64,000 bases of DNA from Cryomorphaceae bacterium 1068 (GTDB lineage Bacteria; Bacteroidota; Bacteroidia; Flavobacteriales_D; Cryomorphaceae): positions 248,001 through 312,000 of the forward strand of contig JAPVXR010000003.1 of NCBI GenBank assembly GCA_027214385.1. Reading direction: 5' to 3'. The position numbers and the translations under genes were made by a program. The notes under the pieces are model-generated. The model ran no database searches. It worked only from the letters and a program-made list of their open reading frames with translations, and was not told the DNA's origin. This document shows positions 26,275-35,585 of the stretch, piece after piece. Position 1 is the stretch's first letter, and each line of letters begins with the position of its first letter.

Positions 26275-26409
26275 AAAAAAGCTCCGCTGGTTAGGCGGAG
26301 CAAGTGTAAGTTAGCATCTTGATTTCGTAATCAAAATCATTGGTTGCTTTTAAGACGGGCCATCTTGGAATGGTTGCCCTCCATCGATGAAAAAAAATAA
26401 TTCATCGAT
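26275..26409 (-). ncRNA. Candidate structured small RNA
   Basis: Read on the minus strand, four helices follow one another. The first is ATCGATGAA/TTCATCGAT (26409-26383). The second is GGGC with ATG/CAT around a 6-base loop (26379-26357, 3-base bulge). The third is TTGATT-ACGA-AATCAA (26334-26319). The last is the terminator GCTCCGC/GCGGAGC (26301-26281) followed by TTTTTTGTTTT. Its 5' end is not fixed: TAGGTTTA at 26507-26500 is a near-consensus -7 box, which would give a transcript of about 220 bases. A 22-codon frame (26405-26337) overlaps it and could be a leader peptide. No known RNA family is assigned. Confidence 0.45.
26281..26301 (-). terminator. Orphan Rho-independent terminator
   Basis: GCTCCGC, a 7-base loop and GCGGAGC are followed on the minus strand by TTTTTTGTTTT. 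No coding gene lies upstream in this direction before 26509, where an opposing gene starts, so it implies an unannotated minus-strand transcript. Confidence 0.75.
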
Positions 26410-26508
26410 TATTGTGTTGTCTATGAATAGCTTAGAGTTTAGATTAAATTTGTCTTCATTAGGGAATCACAATGCCCTCTTTGTACTAACAGGAGTAATT
26501 AAACCTAC

Positions 26509-26934
26509 ATGAAAATTATTTTAAGCCTTTGTATAGCCCTCATGGGCTTCTTTTCTGCCTCCAACGGTTCTGAAGAGCTGATCTCGCTCAAGGTCAGAAT
26601 TAAGAATGTAGAAAATGAAGATTCGAATATCATGATAGCTGTCTTCAGAAGCTATGATACCTTTTTGACGGAGGACATGCATAGGCAAGAAGTAATCGCA
26701 GTAAAGAATTTTACAGAAACGGAAGTGGAATTCAAACTGGCTAAAGGTGAATACGCCATTGCTGTATTTCAAGACAAGAATAAGAATGGCGATTTAGATC
26801 GAAATTTTTTCGCTTACCCTTCTGAGCCTTTTGGTTTCTCGAACAACTTTAGGCCATTAATAAAGCCTCCACATTGGACGGATGTCGCTTTTCAGGTAGA
26901 CAGCGAGAGTGCGATTGAAATTGAGCTAAAGTAG
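26509..26934 (+). CDS. DUF2141 secreted protein
   Basis: Exported protein of 141 residues. A signal peptide (SLCIALMGFFSASNGS) precedes a beta-sandwich of the DUF2141 family. Its signature is AVFQDKNKNGDLDRNFF followed by PSEPFGFSNN, and the DxNxNGxLD run looks like a calcium-binding loop. The family is common in Bacteroidota and alphaproteobacteria and its function is unknown. The ATG at 26509 gives the signal peptide, and a bidirectional terminator follows the gene. Confidence 0.9.
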   Translation: MKIILSLCIALMGFFSASNGSEELISLKVRIKNVENEDSNIMIAVFRSYDTFLTEDMHRQEVIAVKNFTETEVEFKLAKGEYAIAVFQDKNKNGDLDRNFFAYPSEPFGFSNNFRPLIKPPHWTDVAFQVDSESAIEIELK

Positions 26935-26985
26935 TTATCCTAAGAATAGCGTTGTTTTCGTTTTTGTCAAGCGTTAGAACATAAA

Positions 26986-27014
26986 AAAGCCATCAGATAT
27001 TTTCCGATGGCTTT
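26986..27014. terminator. Bidirectional terminator between DUF2141 gene and clpC
   Basis: AAAGCCATC, an 11-base loop, then GATGGCTTT, with A-rich sequence to the left and T-rich sequence to the right. It can serve both convergent genes. Confidence 0.85.
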
Positions 27015-27036
27015 CTATTTTATAGATTATTGAGTA

Positions 27037-29604
27037 TCAGTTTTCCTCCTTCTTAGGCTTCTTGCCTTTAGTGATGCGAATGTTTATTTCATCTGAGTCC
27101 TTTTTCTTTCCGATATGAATGGTATCGCCTTCTTCCAGATTGGAATTAATGATTTCCTCTGCCATCGGATCTTCGACGTATTTCTGTATAGCTCTCTTTA
27201 ACGGACGAGCGCCAAACTTTTCGTCATATCCTTTCTCTGCAATGAAATCTTTTGCGGCTTCACTCAACTTCACCTCGTAACCCAAAGAGTTTATTCTCTT
27301 GTAAAGTTTGCCCAGTTCGATGTCGATGATCTTATGGATATCTTCTTTCGATAAAGAGTTGAAGATGACCACATCGTCAATTCTGTTTAAGAATTCAGGT
27401 GCAAACGCCTTTTTCAAGGCATTTTGAATCACTGCCGCTTGAGCAGAGTTTTCATTTTCAATACGCGCTCTGGTACCAAATCCTACGCCCGTTCCAAAAT
27501 CAGAGAGTTGTCTAGCTCCAATATTAGAAGTCATAATAAGAATTGTATTTCTGAAGTCTATTTTACGACCCAAACTATCTGTAAGTTGGCCATCATCCAA
27601 CGCTTGTAGCAATAAGTTGAAAACGTCAGGGTGCGCCTTTTCGATCTCATCAAGCAAAATGATCGAGTAGGGGTGTCTTCTCACTTTTTCTGTAAGCTGA
27701 CCACCTTCTTCGTAACCAATATAGCCAGGAGGTGCTCCGATCAATCGGCTGATGGCAAATTTCTCCATGTACTCGCTCATGTCGATTCTTATAAGTGAGT
27801 CTTCCGAGTGAAATAAATACTTGGATAGTTCTTTTGCCAATTGAGTTTTACCAACTCCAGTAGGTCCTAAAAATATAAAGGATCCGATCGGCTTATTGGG
27901 ATCTTTCAATCCCGCTCTGTTTCTCTGAATAGCCTTTACCACTTTACCTACAGCACCTGATTGTCCGATTACAGAGTCGTGAAGCTCTTCGTTCATCTTG
28001 GCCAGTCGACCACTTTCTTTTTCAGCAATTCTTTGCATCGGAATCCCCGTCATCATTGCAACGACTTCCTCTACATGGTCTACTGTTACCGTAACACGGT
28101 GATTCTTGGCTTCTGCTTCCCACTTAGCCTTCGCCGTTTCGAGCTCTTCAATCAAGCTTCGCTCTTTATCACGTAATTTCGCCGCCTCTTCATACTTCTG
28201 ACTTCGAACTACTCGATTCTTTTCTTCCTTAATTTCTTCAATCGCCTTCTCCGCTTCGATAATCTCTTTTGGCACCTTGATATTCGTGATGTGCACGCGT
28301 GAACCTACTTCATCCAAAGCATCAATCGCTTTGTCCGGAAGGTGTCTGTCAGAAATATATCTGCTAGTGAGGGTAACACAAGCTTTAATGGCATCGTCAG
28401 TGTAGTTTACACTGTGGTGCTCCTCATATTTTTCCTTAATGTTATTGAGAATCTGAATGGTCTCTTCTTCATTGGTAGGTTCTACCATTACCTTTTGGAA
28501 TCGACGTTCCAGAGCTCCATCTTTTTCAATGTATTGTCGGTATTCATCCAATGTTGTGGCACCGATGCATTGTATTTCGCCTCGAGCGAGGGCGGGCTTA
28601 AACATATTGGATGCATCCAAAGAGCCACTCGCTCCCCCGGCTCCGACAATAGTGTGAATCTCATCGATAAAGAGAATGACCTCAGGAGACTTTTCCAATT
28701 CGTTCATCACCGCTTTCATCCGTTCTTCAAACTGGCCACGGTACTTGGTACCTGCCACCAATGAAGCTACGTCAAGCGAAACAATTCTTTTGTCAAATAA
28801 TACTCGTGATACCTTGCGCTGAACAATTCTGAGTGCAAGGCCTTCCGCAATCGCAGATTTACCCACACCAGGCTCACCTATTAATACAGGGTTATTTTTC
28901 TTTCTTCTTGAAAGTACTTGAGACACCCGCTCTATTTCTTTTTCACGGCCCACAATCGGGTCTAGCTTGTTGTCTTCAGCCATTTTCGTGAGATCGCGAC
29001 CAAAGTTGTCTAGGACCGGAGTCTTCGATTTAGAATCTGAAACGCGACGAGCTCCGCCGCCACCGGATCCACCTGAGAAACCACCACCCATATCATCATC
29101 GTCATCATCAGATGCGCTAGGGAACTCAGCTCGCGGACTATTCATGCTGCTGCCTGATAATTCATCGCCAGTGCCCATCGTTTCTAGTTCGTCTCGTACT
29201 GTATCGTACTCGACTCTGAATTTCGATAAAGCTCTAGTTGCGACATTGTCTTCATCCTTGAGTATACTCAGTAGAAGATGCTCAGTGCCTATAGTTGGGC
29301 TTTTGAAGAGCTTTGCTTCGAGGTACGTGATCTTCAAAACTTTTTCGGCCTGTTTAACCAAAGGTATATTACCCAAGTTACCTGACTTGGCAGAAGCCGA
29401 GCGCGTACTTGATTCAACAGCTCGTCGCAGTTCTTTCAGATCAATCCCTAAATTTTTCATTATTTGAATCGCCGTGCCTTCACCCTCTCGGATGATGCCC
29501 AGCAGTAAGTGTTCAACACCTATAAAATCATGCCCTAGTCTTAGGGCTTCTTCCCTGCTATAGCTGATTACGTCTTTTACTCTGGGAGAAAATTTTGCTT
29601 CCAT
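27037..29604 (-). CDS. clpC: ATP-dependent Clp protease ATP-binding subunit ClpC
   Basis: Hsp100 unfoldase of 855 residues that feeds proteins to ClpP. In order: two Clp N-repeats (1-145), an acidic then glycine-rich linker (about 165-186), the first AAA+ module with Walker A GEPGVGKS (243-250), a UVR coiled-coil segment (about 470-505, [13 protein letters not shown]), and the second AAA+ module with Walker A GPTGVGKT (580-587) and sensor regions. The C-terminal ClpB-type D2-small domain ends in a lysine-rich tail. The UVR motif distinguishes ClpC from ClpA and ClpB. The ATG at 29604 is preceded by a purine-rich AAGGAAGG, unusually Shine-Dalgarno-like for this phylum. It diverges from gyrA across 266 bp. 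Confidence 0.97.
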   Translation of the reverse strand: MEAKFSPRVKDVISYSREEALRLGHDFIGVEHLLLGIIREGEGTAIQIMKNLGIDLKELRRAVESSTRSASAKSGNLGNIPLVKQAEKVLKITYLEAKLFKSPTIGTEHLLLSILKDEDNVATRALSKFRVEYDTVRDELETMGTGDELSGSSMNSPRAEFPSASDDDDDDMGGGFSGGSGGGGARRVSDSKSKTPVLDNFGRDLTKMAEDNKLDPIVGREKEIERVSQVLSRRKKNNPVLIGEPGVGKSAIAEGLALRIVQRKVSRVLFDKRIVSLDVASLVAGTKYRGQFEERMKAVMNELEKSPEVILFIDEIHTIVGAGGASGSLDASNMFKPALARGEIQCIGATTLDEYRQYIEKDGALERRFQKVMVEPTNEEETIQILNNIKEKYEEHHSVNYTDDAIKACVTLTSRYISDRHLPDKAIDALDEVGSRVHITNIKVPKEIIEAEKAIEEIKEEKNRVVRSQKYEEAAKLRDKERSLIEELETAKAKWEAEAKNHRVTVTVDHVEEVVAMMTGIPMQRIAEKESGRLAKMNEELHDSVIGQSGAVGKVVKAIQRNRAGLKDPNKPIGSFIFLGPTGVGKTQLAKELSKYLFHSEDSLIRIDMSEYMEKFAISRLIGAPPGYIGYEEGGQLTEKVRRHPYSIILLDEIEKAHPDVFNLLLQALDDGQLTDSLGRKIDFRNTILIMTSNIGARQLSDFGTGVGFGTRARIENENSAQAAVIQNALKKAFAPEFLNRIDDVVIFNSLSKEDIHKIIDIELGKLYKRINSLGYEVKLSEAAKDFIAEKGYDEKFGARPLKRAIQKYVEDPMAEEIINSNLEEGDTIHIGKKKDSDEINIRITKGKKPKKEEN

Positions 29605-29870
29605 GAAATCCTTCCTTTCTAATTAACTTTGCACTCTCTCATTATAACTCGTTTCAGGCAAAGGTTGTTCTAAAGTTACACCGATAATGAGTATTTTCAA
29701 ATATAAGTCTGTCGATTCTGACAAGCTGTCATTTAGGGGTAGATTATTTCACAGATTTTTGTTGATAAAACACCCTTTAAAACCGCAGACAAACCTTGTT
29801 ATATCACTACTTTCGGCAATTGGCTTTGCGTAGTGCAAAAACCGTACAATTTTTCAATTGACATTATAAA

Positions 29871-32414
29871 ATGGCAGAAGGAGAAAAGATCATACCGATC
29901 AATATTGAAGATGAAATGCAGTCGGCCTACATCGATTACTCGATGTCGGTTATCGTTTCCAGAGCCCTCCCTGATGTAAGGGACGGTTTGAAACCTGTTC
30001 ATCGCCGTGTTCTCTACGGAATGATGGAGTTAGGTGTCTATTCTAACAGATCCTACAAGAAATCTGCCCGTATTGTCGGGGAGGTATTGGGTAAATTTCA
30101 CCCACACGGAGATAGCTCAGTCTACGACACTATGGTGCGTATGGCTCAGCCTTGGTCTATGCGCTACATGCTTGTAGATGGGCAAGGAAACTTCGGTTCG
30201 GTAGATGGTGACAGCCCTGCGGCAATGCGTTATACTGAGGCACGTCTGCAAAAGATTGCAGAAGAAATGCTCTCGGATATCGACAAAGAAACCGTTGACT
30301 ACCAGCTCAACTTTGACGATTCTTTAAAGGAGCCAACTGTTTTGCCTACCCGAATTCCGAACCTTTTGGCCAATGGCGCCAGCGGTATCGCTGTGGGTAT
30401 GGCAACAAATATGCCTCCACACAACCTCTCTGAGGTGATTGATGGAACCATAGCTTTTATTGATAATAGAGATATAGACATCGCGGGGCTCATGGAGCAC
30501 ATTAAAGCTCCTGATTTTCCAACAGGTGGTATTATTTACGGTTACGAAGGTGTAAAGCAAGCATTTGAGACAGGCCGTGGTCGTGTTGTAATGCGAGCTA
30601 AAGCAAATATTGAAGAAATCCGTGAGGGTCGCGAAGCAATCATCGTTACCGAAATCCCCTATCAGGTGAATAAAGCGGAAATGATCCGCAAGACAGCCGA
30701 TTTGGTTGTCGACAAAAAGATTGAAGGCATCAGTGATATTCGGGATGAGTCCGACCGTAAAGGGATGCGAATCGTTTATGAGTTGAAGCGTGATTCCATT
30801 CCGAATGTAGTGCTAAATAAGCTGTATAAGTATACCGCTCTACAGACCTCATTTTCAGTAAACAATATCGCGCTAGTGAAGGGGCGTCCAGAGATGTTGA
30901 ATCTCAAGGATATGATCTTCAATTTCGTAGAGCACCGTCACGATGTGGTGGTTCGCCGTACAACATACGAACTGCGTAAAGCGGAAGAAAGAGCCCATAT
31001 TTTAGAAGGATTGCTAATCGCCCTTGACAATATTGACGAGGTGATTGCTTTAATTCGTGCAAGCCAGAACCCTGAAGAAGCCCGCAACGGTTTGATGGAG
31101 AAGTTTGCTCTTTCTGAGCTTCAAGCCAGAGCTATCCTCGATATGCGTCTACAAAAGCTTACCGGTTTGGAAAGCGAAAAGATTCGAGAAGAGCATGCCG
31201 ACTTGATGAAATTGATTGATCACTTAAGACAGATTCTTAGTGATGAAGGGTTGAGAATGCAGATTATCAAGGATGAACTCATTGAGATCAAGGACAAATA
31301 CGGTGATGAGCGTCGTTCACGAATCGAGTACTCTGCTAGTGAAATGAGTATTGAGGATTTGATTCCCGATGAAGATGTGGTAATTACCATCTCTCACTTG
31401 GGCTATATCAAGCGTACTTCTTTGAATGAATACAAGACTCAAGCAAGGGGTGGAGTTGGTTCTCGTGGAAGCAAAACAAGAGATGAAGATTTCTTGGAGC
31501 ACCTGTTCGTAGCGACCAACCACAATTATCTCTTGATCTTTACAGAGAAAGGGAAGTGCTACTGGATGCGAATTTTTGAAATTCCCGAAGGGTCTAAAAC
31601 ATCTAAAGGAAGAGCCATTCAAAACCTGATCAACATCGAACAAGACGATAAGATCATGGCTTACATTAATACGCAAGACTTAAGAGACGAGGATTACATC
31701 AATAGCCACAATGTGATTATGGCAACAAAGAATGGTGTAGTTAAGAAGACATCGCTCGAAGCATACTCTCGTCCGCGTCAAAATGGAATCAACGCCATTA
31801 CTATTAAGGATGGTGACCAACTACTGGAAGCAAAGCTAACCAACGGAAGTAGCGAAATCATACTTGCAAAGAAGAGCGGTAAAGCCATTCGTTTCAACGA
31901 AGAAAAGGTTAGAGCTGTAGGTCGTACTTCGCAAGGAGTAAAGGGTGTTACCCTTGAAAGTAAAGATGACGAGGTAATTGGTATGATTTGTATCAGCGAT
32001 ACTTCAACCAATGTTCTGGTTGTTTCCGAAAAAGGCTACGGCAAGCGAAGTGATGTTGAGGAATACCGCATTACCAACCGTGGAGGAAAAGGTGTAAAAA
32101 CCCTGAACGTAACGGAAAAGACGGGAGCTTTGATTTCCATCAAATCTGTTACTGACGATGATGACTTGATGATCATCAACAGGAGCGGCCTAACCATCCG
32201 AATGAGCGTTGCAGATCTTCGTGTGATGGGTAGAGCAACTCAGGGAGTTCGATTGATCAACCTCAAGGGAAATGACGCGATTGCGGCTGTGGCCAAAGTG
32301 GTGGTTTCTGAGGATGATGAAGACATGACAGATGACCTGAATGAGGAAGGCGGAAATTCAGATGACTTAGGAGCTGCACCTAGCGGTGAAAACGACAGCG
32401 ATAGCGCCGAATAA
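29871..32414 (+). CDS. gyrA: DNA gyrase subunit A
   Basis: Breakage-reunion subunit of gyrase, 847 residues. The catalytic tyrosine is Y121 in [10 protein letters not shown]. The quinolone-contact positions Ser82 and Asp86 ([10 protein letters not shown]) are the sensitive-type residues. The winged-helix and tower domains run to about 500, and the C-terminal beta-pinwheel follows with the GyrA box [10 protein letters not shown] at about residue 523. The last 40 residues are strongly acidic ([15 protein letters not shown]), a known feature that tunes supercoiling in some gyrases. It starts at the ATG at 29871; TACTTTCG at 29807-29814 is a near-consensus -7 box. A terminator follows directly. 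gyrB is not in the window. Confidence 0.98.
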   Translation: MAEGEKIIPINIEDEMQSAYIDYSMSVIVSRALPDVRDGLKPVHRRVLYGMMELGVYSNRSYKKSARIVGEVLGKFHPHGDSSVYDTMVRMAQPWSMRYMLVDGQGNFGSVDGDSPAAMRYTEARLQKIAEEMLSDIDKETVDYQLNFDDSLKEPTVLPTRIPNLLANGASGIAVGMATNMPPHNLSEVIDGTIAFIDNRDIDIAGLMEHIKAPDFPTGGIIYGYEGVKQAFETGRGRVVMRAKANIEEIREGREAIIVTEIPYQVNKAEMIRKTADLVVDKKIEGISDIRDESDRKGMRIVYELKRDSIPNVVLNKLYKYTALQTSFSVNNIALVKGRPEMLNLKDMIFNFVEHRHDVVVRRTTYELRKAEERAHILEGLLIALDNIDEVIALIRASQNPEEARNGLMEKFALSELQARAILDMRLQKLTGLESEKIREEHADLMKLIDHLRQILSDEGLRMQIIKDELIEIKDKYGDERRSRIEYSASEMSIEDLIPDEDVVITISHLGYIKRTSLNEYKTQARGGVGSRGSKTRDEDFLEHLFVATNHNYLLIFTEKGKCYWMRIFEIPEGSKTSKGRAIQNLINIEQDDKIMAYINTQDLRDEDYINSHNVIMATKNGVVKKTSLEAYSRPRQNGINAITIKDGDQLLEAKLTNGSSEIILAKKSGKAIRFNEEKVRAVGRTSQGVKGVTLESKDDEVIGMICISDTSTNVLVVSEKGYGKRSDVEEYRITNRGGKGVKTLNVTEKTGALISIKSVTDDDDLMIINRSGLTIRMSVADLRVMGRATQGVRLINLKGNDAIAAVAKVVVSEDDEDMTDDLNEEGGNSDDLGAAPSGENDSDSAE

Positions 32415-32434
32415 ATATTAGAAACCCCAAAGTG

Positions 32435-32466
32435 AAGCCCTGATCAACTTTGATCGGGGCTTTTTG
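32435..32466 (+). terminator. Rho-independent terminator after gyrA
   Basis: AAGCCCTGATCA, loop ACTT, TGATCGGGGCTT is a 12-bp stem with one T-G pair, followed by TTTTT. It begins 21 bp after the gyrA stop. Confidence 0.88.
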
Positions 32467-32478
32467 TTAAGAGGATAA

Positions 32479-32844
32479 ATGGAAAAAAAGAATACCGTTG
32501 TAATCGGCGCCAGTCCAAACCCCATGCGATACGCTTATCGCGCTGTAGAGATGCTCAAGTCAGCTGATCACCCTGTTGAGGCCGTCGGTCTTCGTCAAGG
32601 AGAAATTTCAGGCGTTTCTATATCCACAGAGCTCAAACCATTTCCTAATGTGGATACGGTAACACTGTATGTTGGTCCGCGAAATCAGGAGCACTGGAAA
32701 GAGTACATCAAATCTTTGAAGCCAAATAGGGTCATCTTTAATCCGGGAACGGAAAATGATGCCTTTCAAGAAGAGCTGACAAAAGAAGGAATTGAAGTAG
32801 AGGAGGCTTGCACGCTCGTTCTCCTTTCTATGGGGAATTACTAA
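32479..32844 (+). CDS. CoA-binding domain protein (YccU-like)
   Basis: Protein of 121 residues that is one Rossmann-type CoA_binding_2 domain: TVVIGASPNPMRYAYRAVEML at the nucleotide loop, then VDTVTLYVGPRNQEHW and RVIFNPGTEND. The family resembles the CoA-binding half of succinyl-CoA synthetase and ADP-forming acyl-CoA synthetases, but free-standing members have no assigned reaction. It starts at the ATG 12 bp after the gyrA terminator, so it may be reached by readthrough. Confidence 0.88.
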   Translation: MEKKNTVVIGASPNPMRYAYRAVEMLKSADHPVEAVGLRQGEISGVSISTELKPFPNVDTVTLYVGPRNQEHWKEYIKSLKPNRVIFNPGTENDAFQEELTKEGIEVEEACTLVLLSMGNY

Positions 32845-33152
32845 GTCAACTTTTAATTACTTTAGTGATCTGATTTTCCATATAGTCGATTAATTAAACA
32901 AAAAGACAACCCCCTTTATTGGATTCTTATGGGATCTTCCATTCAGTCTTTGCTGGCCAGCTTTTTCGGCTCAAGCCCGCACACTTTTTAGACCCTAAGG
33001 CGGAATTGTCCCTTAACCATAGATTGGACGTCGTCCAGCAATACCAGTAAAAAGGGATTAGAGACAAGCTAAACATGGTAGTAATTCTTATCCATCGGAA
33101 TAGTTTAACTGTGCAACTGCGTGCGTCCGTTTTTAACTGGGGTTTTGCGCTC

Positions 33153-33212
33153 ACCCAAATTGTTCTAATACAAGGACTTTCATAGCGCAAAAATTGCCTT
33201 TCGACGTCCTTG
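33153..33212. repeat. Overlapping nested inverted repeats
   Basis: TTTTGCGCT (33153-33161) is the exact complement of AGCGCAAAA (33184-33192). CAAGGAC (33171-33177) is the exact complement of GTCCTTG (33206-33212) and encloses GCAA-aaa-TTGC (33187-33197). The two outer pairings are mutually exclusive, so two alternative folds are possible. The make-up is unlike the surrounding genes and looks like a dispersed repeat, which is inference. Confidence 0.55.
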
Positions 33213-33221
33213 ATTTTTGCT

Positions 33222-33245
33222 CCACTTTTTATCAAGAAAAAGTGG
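33222..33245. repeat. 9-bp hairpin, possible bidirectional terminator
   Basis: CCACTTTTT, loop ATCAAG, AAAAAGTGG. It lies 17 bp beyond the aminotransferase stop on the minus strand. Its stem itself holds the T- and A-runs, so its efficiency as a terminator is doubtful. It is similar in design to the hairpin at 11632-11653. Confidence 0.5.
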
Positions 33246-33262
33246 AATGAGAAAAGCTCATT

Positions 33263-34459
33263 TCAAAGAAGGTCTGGAACAGCCTCCTGAATCGCCTCAT
33301 TAATCGCCTTCGCCGCTAAGCGAATTTCTTCATCGGAAATGGTGAGGGGAGGAGCCAACCTAAAGCTCTCAGGACAAGACAAGAAATAAAAGGTGATCAC
33401 TCCCTTTTCCAAACACTTCTCAACGATTTTATATACCAAATCGGCTGATTCAAACTCTACGGCAAACATCATCCCAATTCGTCTCACTTCAACAATTGCA
33501 GGATGATCGAGAAGTGATTCCAATAGTTCACCTTTTTCTTCGGCAGTTTCTATCAAGTTGCCTTCTTCAATGGCTTGGATATTTCCCAATGCCGCGGCGC
33601 AGCAAACGGGGTGACCACCAAAAGTGGTGATGTGCCCCAGAATGGGATCTTCTTTCAGGCAGGCCATAATCTCTCGATCACTCACAAAAGCACCCATAGC
33701 CATTCCGCCTGCCATGCTTTTGGCGATGGTTAAAATGTCGGGAGTAATTCCAAAATGTTCAAAGGCAAATAGTTTACCCGTTCGGCCAAAGCCCGTTTGG
33801 ATTTCATCCAATATGAGCAAAGCACCAACCTCCGTGCAGCGGGCGCGGAGAGCCAGCATAAATGCCTTCGAAGGTATTCTCACACCAGCATCACCTTGCA
33901 CCGTCTCGATGATGACACATGCGGTGGACTCATCGATTAAACTCAAGTCGTTCAATTCACCGTACCGCATAAAGTAGACCTCGGGTAGTAAGGGGCGAAA
34001 GGCGTATTTCTTTTTTTCATTTCCAGAAACACTGAGCGAGCCATGCGTAGACCCGTGGTAGGCCTTGTGGCAAGAGACGATTTTCCGTCTACCCGTAAAC
34101 CGTTTGGCCAGTTTTAGGGCAGCTTCGATGGCTTCGGTACCGCTGTTCACAAAGTAACAGGCATTGAGTGAATCGGGCAGGAGGGAAGTAAGCTTTCGAG
34201 CCAACTCTACCTGCGGACCTTGAATAAATTCGCCGTAAGGCATCACGTGGAGGTAGCGATCTACTTGATCTTTGATTGCCTTCACCACGGTCGGGTGTCG
34301 ATGTCCGACATTCGTCACGGCAATCCCTGAAATCATATCGAGGAAGCTCTTGCCTGCGGTATCGTAGATGTAGCAACCCGCAGCGTGGCTTACCTCTATC
34401 CCGATGGGGAAAGGTGAAGTTTGGGCTTGGAGCGCGAAGAAATCATCTCGAAGATTCAT
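33263..34459 (-). CDS. Class III (acetylornithine/ornithine-type) aminotransferase
   Basis: Pyridoxal-phosphate fold-type I aminotransferase of 398 residues. The ATG at 34459 (MNLRDDFFALQAQTSPFPIGIEV) is chosen over an upstream TTG at 34483. The Schiff-base lysine lies in LTIAKSMAGGMAMGAF, the phosphate loop in NSGTEAIEAALKLA and the cofactor Asp in LILDEIQTGFGRTG. Specificity among ornithine, acetylornithine, 4-aminobutyrate and lysine donors cannot be read from sequence. No arginine or proline gene is nearby. A TACCTTTG -7 box lies directly upstream of the ATG. Confidence 0.9.
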   Translation of the reverse strand: MNLRDDFFALQAQTSPFPIGIEVSHAAGCYIYDTAGKSFLDMISGIAVTNVGHRHPTVVKAIKDQVDRYLHVMPYGEFIQGPQVELARKLTSLLPDSLNACYFVNSGTEAIEAALKLAKRFTGRRKIVSCHKAYHGSTHGSLSVSGNEKKKYAFRPLLPEVYFMRYGELNDLSLIDESTACVIIETVQGDAGVRIPSKAFMLALRARCTEVGALLILDEIQTGFGRTGKLFAFEHFGITPDILTIAKSMAGGMAMGAFVSDREIMACLKEDPILGHITTFGGHPVCCAAALGNIQAIEEGNLIETAEEKGELLESLLDHPAIVEVRRIGMMFAVEFESADLVYKIVEKCLEKGVITFYFLSCPESFRLAPPLTISDEEIRLAAKAINEAIQEAVPDLL

Positions 34460-34464
34460 TGGGG

Positions 34465-34472
34465 CAAAGGTA
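34465..34472 (-). promoter_or_regulatory. -7 box of the aminotransferase gene
   Basis: On the minus strand TACCTTTGCCCCA runs straight into the ATG at 34459, so the transcript would be leaderless or nearly so. No clear TTTG -33 element is found. Confidence 0.4.
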
Positions 34473-34538
34473 AGCTTCAACAATCTTTGGAGATATAATT
34501 AATCTAATTCTTTAACTCCTGGAATAAAAAAGTCGAGA

Positions 34539-35012
34539 TCACCTTCCGCCACTGCCTCTCTCAGGCCTTTCCCCTCTGACTTTCCGTAACAATTCCCGCT
34601 TAAAACCTTCCTCGGCCTCCATCATTGCCAAAACTTTCTGCGGTGAGAGAATCTCGACAAACTGCTTGAAGTACTTTTCCTCAATGGCAATGCGTTCTCG
34701 TTCGTGATCAAACCTCGATTCCATCTGCTCGATCAATTCCTCGTCAGACAGTTCGGATTCATTGATCTTAAATAGTTGGTACTTCTTTCTTCCCTCACTT
34801 CTATGTGCATCCATCTCATCGCGGAATTGATTGTAAACAGGCCAAAAGACTTGCGCTTCTTCAGGCGACAAATCCATTTGCGAAGTGAGGTAAGCCACTT
34901 TCATTCCTTCGATCTCTTTTCTTTTTTCAGGAGAGAGTTCAGAAGGGTGTCCCATTTGCCCCCAGACTATTGCGGGAAGCAGAACTAGTAGAGTGATTAT
35001 TGCGTTTTTCAT
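34539..35012 (-). CDS. Spy/CpxP-like periplasmic protein linked to an ECF sigma factor
   Basis: Exported helical protein of 157 residues. The signal peptide is MKNAIITLLVLLPAIVWGQ, which fixes the start at the ATG at 35012. The mature part is charged and helical (SPEKRKEIEGMKVAYLTSQMDLSPEEAQVFWPVYNQF), with two segments resembling the LTxxQ motif of Spy/CpxP proteins. Such genes often follow an ECF sigma and anti-sigma pair in Bacteroidota and are annotated as envelope or metal sensors, a role not visible here directly. It starts 10 bp after the anti-sigma stop. Confidence 0.75.
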   Translation of the reverse strand: MKNAIITLLVLLPAIVWGQMGHPSELSPEKRKEIEGMKVAYLTSQMDLSPEEAQVFWPVYNQFRDEMDAHRSEGRKKYQLFKINESELSDEELIEQMESRFDHERERIAIEEKYFKQFVEILSPQKVLAMMEAEEGFKRELLRKVRGERPERGSGGR

Positions 35013-35022
35013 ATCAGTTGTT

Positions 35023-35514
35023 CTAAAGTGATTCGTATAAAACAGACTCAGATATTTCGGAGTCAAGTAGGTAATTCAAAATTTCTTCTTCAGTAAGATC
35101 TTCATTTGACGAGACTTCAGCTTCATCCAATTCAATGTCTGCAGCAATCGCTTCGAGATCGTATTCTTCAGCCAAATACAAGGAAGCCGCGTCTTCAGAA
35201 ATAGCATTTAATTGATGGTCAAAAGAAACCATCAATTCTGAGGAATTCTGGACATTATTATCCTTCAAAAGTGGAACAAGCGCGAGCAGAAGAGCCAATC
35301 CGGCTGCAACGGAAAGATTCCTGAAATTAATCAAAGAGCGAACTTTGCCTGAGGGCTTATGTTCAGATACTTTCTTGATCTTTGCTATAACTTGATCTTC
35401 CAGAGAATCAAAGTAGTCCTCCGGAATCTCACGCATCTCATCCATTTCTTTTGAGAATAAGCGAGGCGCTAGCTCTTTTAGGTAGTTCTTTTCTTTTTTA
35501 TCCTGTTCTGACAT
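35023..35514 (-). CDS. Putative membrane-bound anti-sigma factor
   Basis: Protein of 163 residues with a cytoplasmic N-terminal helical part (KELAPRLFSKEMDEMREIPEDYFDSLEDQV), one membrane helix at about 68-84 (LSVAAGLALLLALVPLL) and an acidic periplasmic tail. No zinc-binding anti-sigma motif (HxxxCxxC) is seen, so assignment rests on topology and on its position directly after the ECF sigma gene and before the Spy-like gene. It should bind the sigma factor and release it on an envelope signal. Confidence 0.65.
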   Translation of the reverse strand: MSEQDKKEKNYLKELAPRLFSKEMDEMREIPEDYFDSLEDQVIAKIKKVSEHKPSGKVRSLINFRNLSVAAGLALLLALVPLLKDNNVQNSSELMVSFDHQLNAISEDAASLYLAEEYDLEAIAADIELDEAEVSSNEDLTEEEILNYLLDSEISESVLYESL

Positions 35515-35585
35515 TTTTCAGTATTCAATTCTTTTGAGCGTAATCGTGTAGCTCTGTTTCTATGACTATTCCTTTGTCAAATGGT

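Larger units (their letters stand above)
26175..26508. other. 334-bp intergenic region with orphan terminator and stacked hairpins
   Basis: No protein gene longer than 22 codons is seen. On the minus strand a terminator (26281-26301 with a downstream T-run) has no annotated gene upstream of it. Three further hairpins precede it, at 26383-26409, 26357-26379 and 26319-26334, giving a candidate structured RNA (listed separately). A plus-strand TAAATTTG at 26445-26452 could be the -7 box of the DUF2141 gene. Confidence 0.7.
32845..33262. other. 418-bp intergenic region with nested inverted repeats
   Basis: No supported gene. A 102-codon minus-strand frame (32927-33235) is rich in Trp, Ser, Lys and Arg and runs through the palindromes, so I treat it as spurious. 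The right half holds several overlapping inverted repeats (33153-33245). A further TGGAC-GTC-GTCCA palindrome is at 33025-33037. The flanking genes converge, so part of this could terminate them, though only the 33222-33245 hairpin looks suited for that. Confidence 0.65.

Noticed and set aside
32927-33235. 102-codon minus-strand frame
   Set aside because: It runs through nested palindromes, is rich in Trp, Ser and basic residues, and has no recognisable domain or start context.
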